DNA of 64,000 nt, taken from positions 153,662 to 217,661 of the forward strand of contig NZ_JBQKJT010000006.1 in NCBI RefSeq assembly GCF_052117125.1, read 5' to 3'. A model generated the notes under the pieces. The model saw nothing but the letters and a program-made list of their open reading frames with translations. It searched no databases and was not told where the DNA came from. Origin of the DNA: Avoscillospira_A sp052117125. Lineage in GTDB: Bacteria > Bacillota > Clostridia > Oscillospirales > Oscillospiraceae. Below are positions 1 to 8,408 of this stretch, one piece after another (the first letter of the stretch is position 1; the number at the start of each line of letters is the position of its first letter). The position numbers were made by a program, and so were the translations under genes.

Positions 1-1506
1 GCCCAGGAAACGGGCCTTGAGCTGTACCCGGTCGATTTTGCCGTTGCCGTTGTAGGGCATCTGCTCCAACCGCTCGTAGAGGTTGGGCATCATATATTTG
101 GGTACCGCCTGCCGCATGGCCTTCGCCAGTTCCATCGGCTCCACGCTGCCCGTATAGACGCAGAGAATCCGGTCCCGGCCCTCGTCAAAGAGACAGGCCG
201 CCGCCTCCACGCCGTCCTGGCCGTGGAGGGCCACTTCGATCTCTCCCAGTTCGATGCGGTAGCCCATGTGTTTGATCTGGCCGTCCCGGCGGGACAGAAA
301 GTAGAACAGGCCGTCCCGCTCCACAGCCATATCGCCGGTGCGGTAGATGCGCCGGGGATAGTGGGGGCAGCGGGGATCGGGGATAAACGCCGCCGCCGTC
401 TTCTCCGGGTCCCGATAGTAGCCGTGGGCCAGACCGGTCCCCCGGATGCACAGCTCGCCGGGCTGGCCGGGGGCCACAGGCCGCAGGTCCTCTCCCAGCA
501 AAAACAGCTCCTTGTTGGCGCAGGCCCGTCCGATGGGAATGGATTCGTCATCGGCAAAGTCCCGCTCCACCCGGTACCATGCCGCGTCCACGGTGGTCTC
601 TGTTGGGCCGTAGAGGTTGATATACGCGGCGTCGGGCATGGCCTGCCGCCACGCCCGCAAATCCGGCGCCCGCAGGGCTTCGCCGCCCACCAGCACCTTT
701 TGCAGCGTGGGAATGGACCGGTCCACCAAAACACCGGAGGCCGCCACAAGATGGAAGGCCGAGGTGGCCCACTGGAGGGCCGTCACACCCTTTTCGTTGA
801 GGAAGTCCACCAACAGTTTCGGGAACATAAACAGTTTTTTGGGGATGATCTCACAGGTGGCGCCGCATTGGATGGTCATATAGAGGTCCTTTACCGAACC
901 GTCAAAGTAGAACGGGGCCTGATTGCCCAGGGTGTCCCGCTCCGTGAACTGTCCGGCCTCTGCAAGCCATTGGGCCAAATCCATGACGCCCCGGTGGTGG
1001 CAGACAATGCCCTTGGGCACGCCGGTGGAGCCGGAGGTAAAGATGATATACACCGGGTCCGTATCCACCACCAGCGCCCGCCGGGCCGCCAGCAAATCAT
1101 TGTCCACCGGGTCCTCCGTGTGGGCGGAAATCGGCTCCAGAGGATACCGGTCCCGCAGCGCGGCGGCCAGCTTCTCCTGGCCATCGTCATAGAGGACCAC
1201 CGGCGATTCCAGCTGATCGAGGATGGATTCCAGCCGCTGCCGGGGCATCTGCGGGTCCAGGGGCACGTAGCAGCAGCCGCATTGGAGGGCCGCCAGAAAG
1301 GCCACGGGACTGTTGACGCACCGGTCGGCCAGGACGGCAATGGGCGTGCCGTTGTCCGGGACCTTCCGGGCCAGCCAGGTACCCAGCCGTCGGGACCGGT
1401 CCTCCAATTCCCCAAAGGTCACCGCGCCGTGCTCGTCGGCAAAGGCCGTCTTGTCCCCCAGACGCGCCGCCGTGGCCTCCAGGTATTCCAGCACACTTCT
1501 CTGCAT
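1..1506 (-). CDS. AMP-forming adenylation-domain protein (DltA/NRPS A-domain-like), 3' end outside window
   Basis: Activates an amino or other carboxylic acid as the acyl-adenylate, probably for loading onto a carrier protein. The 502 visible codons, read leftward from ATG 1506, show the adenylation core motifs in order: FTSGSTGVPKG (residues 156-166), NLYGPTETT (about 290), YRTGD (about 395), GYRIELGEIE (415-424) and the C-terminal lysine motif NGNGKIDR (from 486). No condensation or carrier domain is fused, so it is a free-standing A domain like DltA or the single-domain adenylases common in clostridia. GGAG lies 10 bases before the start. Only a few codons should be missing at the window edge. 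The substrate cannot be told from the sequence. Overlapping open frames on both strands are shadows of this GC-rich gene. Confidence 0.85.
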   Translation of the reverse strand, partial: MQRSVLEYLEATAARLGDKTAFADEHGAVTFGELEDRSRRLGTWLARKVPDNGTPIAVLADRCVNSPVAFLAALQCGCCYVPLDPQMPRQRLESILDQLESPVVLYDDGQEKLAAALRDRYPLEPISAHTEDPVDNDLLAARRALVVDTDPVYIIFTSGSTGVPKGIVCHHRGVMDLAQWLAEAGQFTERDTLGNQAPFYFDGSVKDLYMTIQCGATCEIIPKKLFMFPKLLVDFLNEKGVTALQWATSAFHLVAASGVLVDRSIPTLQKVLVGGEALRAPDLRAWRQAMPDAAYINLYGPTETTVDAAWYRVERDFADDESIPIGRACANKELFLLGEDLRPVAPGQPGELCIRGTGLAHGYYRDPEKTAAAFIPDPRCPHYPRRIYRTGDMAVERDGLFYFLSRRDGQIKHMGYRIELGEIEVALHGQDGVEAAACLFDEGRDRILCVYTGSVEPMELAKAMRQAVPKYMMPNLYERLEQMPYNGNGKIDRVQLKARFLG

Positions 1507-1621
1507 GGGCGTTCCATCTCCTGTCGCGGCATTTCTGCCGGATTTCTCCCCACCGCACCGGGGATTCCGGCAAAAATCGGGGCAAATACACACAATCTTC
1601 TGCCATATGGCGTTCCGATAC

Positions 1622-1650
1622 AGTATACCATATTTCCCGGACGGAGTAAA
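1622..1650 (-). promoter_or_regulatory. Promoter for the leftward adenylation gene
   Basis: On the minus strand TTTACT (1650-1645) and TATACT (1627-1622) are separated by 17 bases. Transcription would begin near 1615 and give a leader of about 110 bases before ATG 1506. Confidence 0.5.
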
Positions 1651-1874
1651 GCCGCAATCTCCCGCAGTTTCCCTGCCGGCCATGGGCAAAAACTTTCCGC
1701 GCCCTATAGCCGGAACGCGGAAAAAATGGTATACTGTCACCGTGGGGAGACGCCATACTCCCTAAAAATTTGTTAGGTGCGCAAACTATCTGTAAAAGTC
1801 AAACTGCACAAGGTTTTTCGCCAAAAATCGCCGTTTTTTCTACGGCAATTTGTCAAGTTCATCCATTCCCCGCC
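1651..1874. other. Intergenic stretch, no gene seen
   Basis: Between the two divergent transcription units. A second TATACT at 1730-1735 on the plus strand has no good -35 partner. No coding frame of credible composition and no clear hairpin were seen. Confidence 0.5.
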
Positions 1875-1904
1875 TTGACAGGACCCGCCGGATTATTGTA
1901 TTAT
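1875..1904 (+). promoter_or_regulatory. Promoter of the purine operon
   Basis: TTGACA (1875-1880) and TATTAT (1899-1904) are 18 bases apart. Transcription would start near 1911, directly before the riboswitch. Confidence 0.75.
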
Positions 1905-1911
1905 GCAACCA

Positions 1912-1997
1912 GTGGTTTTTGTGACTGACGGAATTGAAGTGGAGTACCACAAGGGAGCAAAAACCGGGACATTCATGCCGACCGTCTGGGCAGTCCT
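1912..1997 (+). promoter_or_regulatory. ZTP (pfl) riboswitch controlling the pur operon
   Basis: The leader carries two conserved blocks of the ZTP/pfl class: a first half GTGACTGACGG followed by a GTGGAGTACCAC hairpin and GGGAGCA (1921-1958), and a 3' block CCGACCGTCTGGGCA (1979-1993). ZTP/ZMP riboswitches sense AICAR nucleotides, which build up when 10-formyl-THF is short, and they commonly precede purine and folate genes. The 3' block overlaps the left arm of the terminator that follows, as expected of an ON switch. The assignment rests on consensus matching by eye. Confidence 0.82.
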
Positions 1998-2032
1998 ACC
2001 GAATGGGGTAGGACTGCCCAGTTTTGTTTTTT
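1987..2032 (+). terminator. Riboswitch-controlled intrinsic terminator before purE
   Basis: Perfect 14-bp stem (1987-2000 with 2007-2020) with a 6-base loop, followed by GTTTTGTTTTTT. Its left arm contains the conserved CTGGGCA of the riboswitch aptamer, so ligand binding and terminator formation exclude each other. Confidence 0.85.
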
Positions 2033-2053
2033 CGGACACAGGAGGTACGATTC

Positions 2054-2548
2054 ATGAAGAAAGTAGCCATTGTCATGGGCAGCGACAGCGACCGCCCCAT
2101 TGTGGACAAAGCCGCCCAGACTTTGCGCCAGTACGGCGTACCCTTTGAGGTACACGTCTACTCCGCCCACCGCACGCCGGAAGCCGCCGGGACCTTCGCC
2201 CGGGAGGCCGCCGCAAGCGGCATCGGCGTCATCATTGCGGCCGCCGGCAAGGCCGCCCATCTGGCAGGCGCCATGGCAGCCAATACGGTACTGCCCGTCA
2301 TCGGCCTGCCCATCAAAAGCAGCAATTTAGACGGCATGGACGCGCTCCTTTCCACGGTGCAGATGCCCTCTGGCATCCCGGTGGCCACGGTGGCCATTGA
2401 CGGCGCAGTCAATGCCGCCTTGCTTTCCATTCAGATGCTGGCTCTCAGCGAACCGGAGCTGATGGAAAAGCTGCAAGCCGCCCGGCAGGAGGCCGCCGCC
2501 GCCGTGTTAGAAAAGAACCGCGCCATTGAGGCCGAATACGCCCAATAA
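2054..2548 (+). CDS. purE: N5-carboxyaminoimidazole ribonucleotide mutase (class I PurE)
   Basis: Moves the carboxyl group of N5-CAIR to give CAIR in de novo purine synthesis. The 164-residue protein has the class I length and begins MKKVAIVMGSDSDRP; the GSDSD phosphate-binding motif and YSAHRTPE active-site histidine motif are both present. ATG 2054 is chosen because GGAGG (2041-2045) lies 8 bases upstream; an upstream TTG at 2024 would sit inside the terminator tail. It is the first gene after the riboswitch and is followed by purC after 43 bases. No purK partner is in the window. Confidence 0.96.
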   Translation: MKKVAIVMGSDSDRPIVDKAAQTLRQYGVPFEVHVYSAHRTPEAAGTFAREAAASGIGVIIAAAGKAAHLAGAMAANTVLPVIGLPIKSSNLDGMDALLSTVQMPSGIPVATVAIDGAVNAALLSIQMLALSEPELMEKLQAARQEAAAAVLEKNRAIEAEYAQ

Positions 2549-2591
2549 GTTTTTACATAGAAAAGAACAATCGTTTCGGAGGTATTGTATC

Positions 2592-3308
2592 ATGGAAAAG
2601 ACCACCCAGCTGTACGAAGGCAAAGCCAAGAAGGTATTCGCCACCAACGATCCCCAGTACGTCATTGTATCCTATAAGGACGACGCCACGGCTTTCAACG
2701 GTGAGAAGAAGGGTACCATCGTCGGCAAGGGCGCCATCAACAATCAGATGTCCAACCTGCTCATGCAGATGCTGGAGAAGCACGGCGTGCCCACCCACTT
2801 CGTGGAGCAGCTCAACGAGCGGGAAACCGTGGTCAAGAAGGTCGCCATCGTGCCCCTGGAAGTCATCGTCCGCAACATCTCCGCCGGTTCCTTTGCCAAG
2901 CGCTACGGCGTCAAGGAGGGCATCGTGTTCGATCAGCCCACCTTTGAGTTCTCCTACAAGAACGACGACCTGGGCGATCCTCTGCTGAACACCAGCCATG
3001 CCCTGGCCCTGAAGCTGGCCACCGCCGAGGAGATCGACACCATCCGCACCATGGCCCTCAAGGTCAATGACCTGCTGAAAGACTATTTCGCCAAGCTCAA
3101 CGTGACCCTGGTGGATTTCAAGCTGGAGTTTGGCCGTCTGAGTGACGGCACCATCGTTCTGGCCGACGAGATCAGCCCCGACACCTGCCGCTTCTGGGAC
3201 AGCACCACCGGTGAGAAGCTGGACAAGGACCGTTTCCGCCGGGATATGGGCGGCGTCGAGGAGGCCTATCAGGAGATGATGCGCCGTCTGACCGGTGAGG
3301 GCAAATAA
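2592..3308 (+). CDS. purC: Phosphoribosylaminoimidazole-succinocarboxamide synthase
   Basis: ATP-dependent joining of CAIR with aspartate to form SAICAR. The 238-residue protein has the usual single-domain SAICAR synthetase length, with the N-terminal LYEGKAKKVF motif, the IVRNISAGSFAKRYG segment and the C-terminal DEISPDTCRFWD motif. ATG 2592 follows CGGAGG with 9-base spacing. The stop codon overlaps the purF start in TAATG, so the two genes are translationally coupled. Confidence 0.97.
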   Translation: MEKTTQLYEGKAKKVFATNDPQYVIVSYKDDATAFNGEKKGTIVGKGAINNQMSNLLMQMLEKHGVPTHFVEQLNERETVVKKVAIVPLEVIVRNISAGSFAKRYGVKEGIVFDQPTFEFSYKNDDLGDPLLNTSHALALKLATAEEIDTIRTMALKVNDLLKDYFAKLNVTLVDFKLEFGRLSDGTIVLADEISPDTCRFWDSTTGEKLDKDRFRRDMGGVEEAYQEMMRRLTGEGK

Positions 3309-4747
3309 TGGGAAGCCTGCGTGAAGAATGCGGCGTTTTCGGTATCTTTTCCCCGGAGAAGCAGGATCTCGCCGCCAAGGCTTACTATGGCCTGTTCGCC
3401 TTGCAGCACCGGGGCCAGGAGAGCTGCGGCATCGTCGTCGGGGATGACGGTCTGTTCCGGTCCTATAAGGACACGGGTCTGGTGGGCGAGGTGTTCACCC
3501 CCACAGTCCTCTCCAGCCTGGGACAGGGTACCATGGTGGTGGGTCATGTCCGATACGGCACCACCGGCGGCAACGACCGGGCCAACGCCCAGCCCATTGT
3601 GGTCAACCATATCAAGGGCCGCATGGCCCTGGCCCACAACGGCAACATCACCAACTCCGCAGAACTGAGAAAAGAGCTGGAGCTGTGCGGCTCCATCTTC
3701 CACACCACCTCCGACACGGAGGTCATCTCCTACATCATCACCAAGGAGCGGCTGACGGCCCCCTCCATCGAGCAGGCCGTCAACAAGGCCATGGAGCGGA
3801 TTCACGGCGCTTACTCCCTGGTCATCATGTCCCCTTCCAAGCTCATCGCCGCCCGGGACCGCCACGGCTTCCGCCCCCTGTGCTATGGCCAGATGGACGA
3901 CGGCAGCTATGTGGTCGCCTCCGAAAGCTGCGCGTTGGACGCCGTCGGCGCTCATTTCATCCGGGATATCCAGCCCGGTGAAATCGTGGTCTTCACCAAA
4001 GACGGCATCCGCACCATTGAAGACCACTGCGGCAAATCCCAGCAATCCATGTGTGTGTTTGAGTACATCTACTTCGCCCGGCCCGACTCCGTCATCGAGG
4101 GCTGCTCCGTCCACTCCGCCCGGGTTCGGGCCGGTGCGTATCTGGCGCTGGAACATCCGGTCCAGGCCGATGTGGTGGTGGGCGTCCCCGACTCCGGCAT
4201 CGACGCCGCCGTGGGCTTCGCCCGGCAGTCCGGCATCCCCTACGGCGTGGGCCTGATAAAAAACCGGTACATCGCCCGGACCTTCATCGCCCCCGGCCAG
4301 AGCAACCGGGAGGACAAGGTCCGCATCAAGCTGAACCCCGTCCGTTCCACCCTGGAGGGCAAGCGGGTGGTCCTCATTGACGATTCCATTGTCCGCGGTA
4401 CCACCTCGGCCCGTCTGGTAAAGCTGGTCCGGGACGCGGGCGCCAAGGAAATCCACATGCGGATTTCCGCTCCCCCCTTCCTGAATCCCTGCTATTTCGG
4501 CACCGACATCGACTCCCGGGATATGCTCATTGCCTGCCATCATACCATCGATGAGATTCGCGACATCATCGGTGTCGATTCCCTGGGCTATCTGAGCATT
4601 GACAGCGTCACCAAGCTGGCCGCCGAGGGCCATTGCAAGGGCTACTGCACCGGCTGCTTCAGCGGCGAGTATCCAGCCCCCATCCCCGAAAACACCGAAA
4701 AGAACAAGTTTGAGCGCAAGCTCTCGGAAAGTGAGGACGCAGAATGA
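3308..4747 (+). CDS. purF: Amidophosphoribosyltransferase (glutamine PRPP amidotransferase)
   Basis: Commits PRPP to purine synthesis by making phosphoribosylamine from PRPP and glutamine. The 479-residue protein opens with a seven-residue propeptide before Cys8 of ECGVFGIF, the N-terminal nucleophile exposed after self-cleavage in the Bacillus-type enzyme. The PRPP loop VVLIDDSIVRGTTS is intact. The C-terminal GYCTGCFSGEYP and further cysteines fit the [4Fe-4S] class. Its start overlaps the purC stop and its end overlaps purM in ATGA. Confidence 0.97.
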   Translation: MGSLREECGVFGIFSPEKQDLAAKAYYGLFALQHRGQESCGIVVGDDGLFRSYKDTGLVGEVFTPTVLSSLGQGTMVVGHVRYGTTGGNDRANAQPIVVNHIKGRMALAHNGNITNSAELRKELELCGSIFHTTSDTEVISYIITKERLTAPSIEQAVNKAMERIHGAYSLVIMSPSKLIAARDRHGFRPLCYGQMDDGSYVVASESCALDAVGAHFIRDIQPGEIVVFTKDGIRTIEDHCGKSQQSMCVFEYIYFARPDSVIEGCSVHSARVRAGAYLALEHPVQADVVVGVPDSGIDAAVGFARQSGIPYGVGLIKNRYIARTFIAPGQSNREDKVRIKLNPVRSTLEGKRVVLIDDSIVRGTTSARLVKLVRDAGAKEIHMRISAPPFLNPCYFGTDIDSRDMLIACHHTIDEIRDIIGVDSLGYLSIDSVTKLAAEGHCKGYCTGCFSGEYPAPIPENTEKNKFERKLSESEDAE

Positions 4748-5772
4748 ACAATTCCCGTTCGGAAAGCTACGCCGCCGCCGGTGTGGATATCACCGCCGGT
4801 TACAAGGCGGTAGAGCTGATGAAGGCCCACATTGCCCGGACCATGACCTCCGGCGTCGTCTCCGATGTAGGCGGCTTCGGCGGCCTGTTTGAGCTGGACG
4901 TGAAGGGCATGGAGCGCCCGGTCCTGGTCAGCGGCACCGACGGCGTCGGCACCAAACTGAAACTGGCCTTTTTGATGGACAAGCACGATACCGTCGGCAT
5001 TGACTGCGTAGCCATGTGCGTCAACGACGTCCTGTGCTGCGGCGCAAAGCCCCTGTTTTTCCTGGATTACATCGCCTGCGGCAAGAACATTCCCGAGCGC
5101 ATTGCCCAAATCGTCTCCGGCGTGGCCGAGGGCTGCGTTCAGTCCGGTTCCGCCCTCATCGGCGGCGAGACCGCCGAAATGCCCGGCTTTTATCCGGTGG
5201 ATGAATACGATCTGGCAGGCTTCTCCGTGGGCGTCGTGGACAAGGCCAAGATTCTCGATAAAAACACCATGGCCCCCGGCGATGTGATTCTGGGCCTGCC
5301 CTCCAGCGGCGTCCACTCCAACGGTTTTTCCCTGGTCCGCAAGGTCTTTGACGTGGAGCACGCCGACCTCAAGACTCCCATGGCGGAGCTGGACGGCCGC
5401 AGTCTGGGCGAAGCCCTCCTGTGTCCCACCAAGATTTATGTGAAGCCCATGCTGGCGCTCATGGAGCAGGTCACGGTCAAGGCCGTGTCCCACATCACCG
5501 GCGGCGGCTTCTTTGAAAACATTCCCCGCAGCTTGAAAACCGGCTGCGCCGCCCGCATCGACCATGTGGACATTCTGCCCATCTTTAATCTGATCGCCAA
5601 AGCCGGCAACGTGCCGGAGCGTGACATGTTCAACACGTTCAATATGGGCGTCGGCATGACCGCCGTCGTCTCCGCCGCCGACGCCGACCGGGCTCTGGAA
5701 ATCCTCCACGCCAACGGTGAGAAAGCCTACCGCCTGGGTGAGATCGTCGAGGGCGAAGGAGTGCTCCTGTGA
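4744..5772 (+). CDS. purM: Phosphoribosylformylglycinamidine cyclo-ligase (AIR synthetase)
   Basis: Closes FGAM to AIR with ATP. The 342-residue protein has the PurM signature: SGTDGVGTKLKLA near the N-terminus, the conserved DCVAMCVNDVLCCGA, LIGGETAEMPGFY, and HITGGGFFENIPR in the C-terminal half. The start overlaps the purF stop (ATGA). Its last codons overlap the purN start in GTGA. Confidence 0.97.
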   Translation: MNNSRSESYAAAGVDITAGYKAVELMKAHIARTMTSGVVSDVGGFGGLFELDVKGMERPVLVSGTDGVGTKLKLAFLMDKHDTVGIDCVAMCVNDVLCCGAKPLFFLDYIACGKNIPERIAQIVSGVAEGCVQSGSALIGGETAEMPGFYPVDEYDLAGFSVGVVDKAKILDKNTMAPGDVILGLPSSGVHSNGFSLVRKVFDVEHADLKTPMAELDGRSLGEALLCPTKIYVKPMLALMEQVTVKAVSHITGGGFFENIPRSLKTGCAARIDHVDILPIFNLIAKAGNVPERDMFNTFNMGVGMTAVVSAADADRALEILHANGEKAYRLGEIVEGEGVLL

Positions 5773-6371
5773 GCCGCGCCCGCATTGCCGTCCTGGTCAG
5801 CGGCGGCGGCACCAATCTGCAAGCATTGCTGGACGCCGAGCAAAGCGGCATCCTCCACAACGGTGAGATTGTTCTAGTCATCGCCAACAACGAGAACGCC
5901 TACGCGTTGCAGCGGGCCGCCAAGGCCGGTGTGGCCACTTCCGTGGTCACCAAGAAAGATTGCGGCTCCCAGGCGGCTTTTGAAGACGAGCTGGCCCGGC
6001 AGCTGGAGCATGCTCACATCGATTTAATCATTCTGGCCGGTTTTATGAGCATTCTTACCAAGTCGTTCACCGACCGGTTTCCCAATCAGATTATCAACGT
6101 CCATCCGTCGCTGATTCCCTCCTTTTGCGGCGAGGGGTTCTATGGGCTGCGCGTGCATCAGGCGGCGCTGGACTATGGCGTGAAAGTCACCGGCGCGACG
6201 GTCCATTATGTCAATGAAATTCCCGACGGGGGCAAAATTCTGGCCCAAAAGGCCGTAGACATATTGCCGGAGGACACAGCGGAGACGCTACAGCGCCGGG
6301 TTATGGAGCAGGCCGAATGGGTGCTTCTGCCGCAGGTAGCGGAAACGTTGTCTGCCGCTCTGCGTAAGTGA
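5769..6371 (+). CDS. purN: Phosphoribosylglycinamide formyltransferase
   Basis: Transfers formyl from 10-formyl-THF to GAR. The 200-residue protein starts ARIAVLVSGGGTNLQALLDA and carries the catalytic NVHPSLIPSFCG and HYVNEIPDGGKI segments. The GTG start at 5769 overlaps the purM stop. Dependence on 10-formyl-THF here and in the AICAR transformylase downstream fits control by a ZTP riboswitch. Confidence 0.96.
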   Translation: MSRARIAVLVSGGGTNLQALLDAEQSGILHNGEIVLVIANNENAYALQRAAKAGVATSVVTKKDCGSQAAFEDELARQLEHAHIDLIILAGFMSILTKSFTDRFPNQIINVHPSLIPSFCGEGFYGLRVHQAALDYGVKVTGATVHYVNEIPDGGKILAQKAVDILPEDTAETLQRRVMEQAEWVLLPQVAETLSAALRK

Positions 6372-6384
6372 GGAGGTTTTTCCA

Positions 6385-7125
6385 ATGAATCAAAACCTGT
6401 ATGAGCTGCTGCGGGCCAACCCCTACCCCGGCCGCGGCATTGTCCTGGGCATGAAATCTCTGCCCGGCGCTTCCGCCGCTGTCATGGCCTACTGGATCAT
6501 GGGCCGCAGTGCCAATTCCCGCAACCGCATTTTCTCCCTTACCAACGACGGTATCCGCACGGAAGCCTATGACCCGTCCAAGGTGGAGGACCCCTCCCTC
6601 ATCATTTACCATCCGGTACGAATGGTGGGCAGCCGCACCATCGTCACCAACGGCGACCAGACCGACACCATCCGGGATTATCTGACCGACGGCAAGACCT
6701 TTGCCGACGCCCTGCGGACCCGGGAGTTCGAGCCGGACGAGCCCAATTTCACCCCCAGAATCTCCGGCCTGGTGGAACGGGACGGCAGTTATGCCCTGTC
6801 CATTCTGAAAGCCAGTCCCAACCGCTGCCCCATGCGCCAGTTCTTTGAATATGTGGCCGAGGGCGACGCGGGCCACTTCATCAGCACCTACCAGGGCGAC
6901 GGCAACCCCCTGCCTTCTTTTGCCGGTGAGCCCATTCGGGTCGCCATCGACGCCCCCGACGCCGATACCTTCACAAAAGAGCTTTGGGACGCCCTCAACG
7001 AGGACAACCGCATTTCCCTTTTTGTCCGCTATACCGATCTGCGCAACGGTTTTGCCCAGACCCGCATCATTAACAAATTTGGCGAATCCCTGTCCGTTGA
7101 CACCAAGGAACCCATTTGGAAGTGA
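6385..7125 (+). CDS. purO: IMP cyclohydrolase, PurO-like
   Basis: Expected to close FAICAR to IMP, the last step of the pathway. The 246-residue protein begins MNQNLYELLRANPYPGRGIV and has the PYPGRGI and NRIF segments of the archaeal-type PurO family, which is unrelated to the N-terminal cyclohydrolase domain of bifunctional PurH. GAGG lies 9 bases before ATG 6385. Its position directly before a separate AICAR transformylase supports the split arrangement. Family assignment is from recognisable motifs and context. Confidence 0.85.
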   Translation: MNQNLYELLRANPYPGRGIVLGMKSLPGASAAVMAYWIMGRSANSRNRIFSLTNDGIRTEAYDPSKVEDPSLIIYHPVRMVGSRTIVTNGDQTDTIRDYLTDGKTFADALRTREFEPDEPNFTPRISGLVERDGSYALSILKASPNRCPMRQFFEYVAEGDAGHFISTYQGDGNPLPSFAGEPIRVAIDAPDADTFTKELWDALNEDNRISLFVRYTDLRNGFAQTRIINKFGESLSVDTKEPIWK

Positions 7126-7136
7126 GGAAGCAGAAT

Positions 7137-8312
7137 ATGAAGGAATTGGAACTGAAGTACGGCTGTAACCCCAACCAGAAGCCCTCGAAGATTTTTGTCC
7201 GTGATGGCGAGCTGCCCATTACCGTTCTCAACGGCAAGCCCGGCTACATCAACTTTATGGACGCCTTCAACTCCTGGCAGCTGGTGATGGAGCTGAAAAA
7301 GGCCACGGGCCTGCCCGCCGCCGCCAGCTTCAAGCACGTCTCCCCTGCCGGCGCCGCCGTGGGCCTGCCCCTGAGCGACGTGGATAGAAAAATCTACTTT
7401 GTGGAGCCGGATGCCGAGCTGAGCCCCATCGCCTGTGCCTACATCCGCGCCCGCGGCGCCGACCGTCTCTGCTCCTACGGCGACTGGGCCGCTTTGTCCG
7501 ACGTCTGCGACGCCGCCACGGCCAAATACCTCAAGGAGGAGGTCTCCGACGGCATCATTGCCCCCGGCTACACCGACGAGGCGTTGGCGATTCTCAAGAC
7601 GAAGAAAAAGGGCAATTACAACGTGATTCAGATGGATGTCAACTACGTCCCCGCTCCCCAGGAGTACAAGGACGTGTTCGGTATCACCTTTGAGCAGGGC
7701 CGCAACAACTTCAAGATTGACGAAGCGTTGCTGAGCAATATCGTCACCGAGAACAAGGACCTGCCCGAAGCCGCCAAGATCGACCTGATCGTGGCCCTGA
7801 TTACCCTCAAGTACACCCAGTCCAATTCCGTCTGCTATGTCAAGAACGGCCAGGCCATCGGCGTGGGCGCAGGCCAGCAAAGCCGCATCCACTGCACCCG
7901 TCTGGCCGGTTCCAAGGCCGACAACTGGTATCTGCGTCAGTGTCCCAAGGTGCTGAATCTGCCCTTTAAGGCCGACGTGCGCCGCCCCGAACGGGACAAC
8001 GCCATCGACGTCTACATCTCCGATGAGTATGAGGACGTTCTGGCCGACGGTACCTGGCAGACCCTGTTCGCCACCAAGCCCGAAGTTCTGACCCGGGAGG
8101 AGAAAAAAGCCTGGATCGCCACCCAGAGCGGCGTATCCATCGGCTCCGACGCGTTCTTCCCCTTTGGCGACAACATCGAACGGGCCCGCAAAAGCGGCGT
8201 CCAGTATGTGGCCGAGCCCGGCGGCTCCATCCGCGATGACAATGTCATTGCAACGGCCAACAAATACGGCATGACCATGTGCTTCACCGGCATGCGCCTG
8301 TTCCATCATTAA
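7137..8312 (+). CDS. purH: AICAR formyltransferase (stand-alone PurH C-terminal type)
   Basis: Formylates AICAR to FAICAR with 10-formyl-THF. The 391-residue protein starts KELELKYGCNPNQKPSKI, the beginning of the AICARFT domain, and has the catalytic FKHVSPAGAAVG (Lys-His) and YTQSNSVCYVKNGQ segments. The N-terminal IMP cyclohydrolase domain of ordinary bifunctional PurH is absent. ATG 7137 follows GAGGAAG; a start ten codons earlier would overlap purO and lacks a ribosome site. Confidence 0.92.
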   Translation: MKELELKYGCNPNQKPSKIFVRDGELPITVLNGKPGYINFMDAFNSWQLVMELKKATGLPAAASFKHVSPAGAAVGLPLSDVDRKIYFVEPDAELSPIACAYIRARGADRLCSYGDWAALSDVCDAATAKYLKEEVSDGIIAPGYTDEALAILKTKKKGNYNVIQMDVNYVPAPQEYKDVFGITFEQGRNNFKIDEALLSNIVTENKDLPEAAKIDLIVALITLKYTQSNSVCYVKNGQAIGVGAGQQSRIHCTRLAGSKADNWYLRQCPKVLNLPFKADVRRPERDNAIDVYISDEYEDVLADGTWQTLFATKPEVLTREEKKAWIATQSGVSIGSDAFFPFGDNIERARKSGVQYVAEPGGSIRDDNVIATANKYGMTMCFTGMRLFHH

Positions 8313-8322
8313 AAGTTTTGAT

Positions 8323-8361
8323 ACAACGACCCGACAGGAGTATTCCATGCCGGGTCGTTGT
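8323..8361 (+). repeat. Inverted repeat between purH and purD
   Basis: Perfect 11-bp arms, ACAACGACCCG (8323-8333) and CGGGTCGTTGT (8351-8361), around a 17-base loop. No T-run follows, so it is not a standard terminator. It could mark an mRNA processing or stability site in the 96-base gap before purD. Confidence 0.55.
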
Positions 8362-8408
8362 GGCACCCTATGGACCCCCATTTTATTACCATTCGGAGGT
8401 AACGATCT

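Noticed and set aside
223..1776. Rightward open frame of 517 codons over the adenylation gene
   Set aside because: The leftward frame contains the complete ordered A-domain motifs; this one has none.
8323..8361. A terminator or riboswitch between purH and purD
   Set aside because: The hairpin lacks a T-run and no aptamer consensus was recognised, so it is kept only as an inverted repeat.
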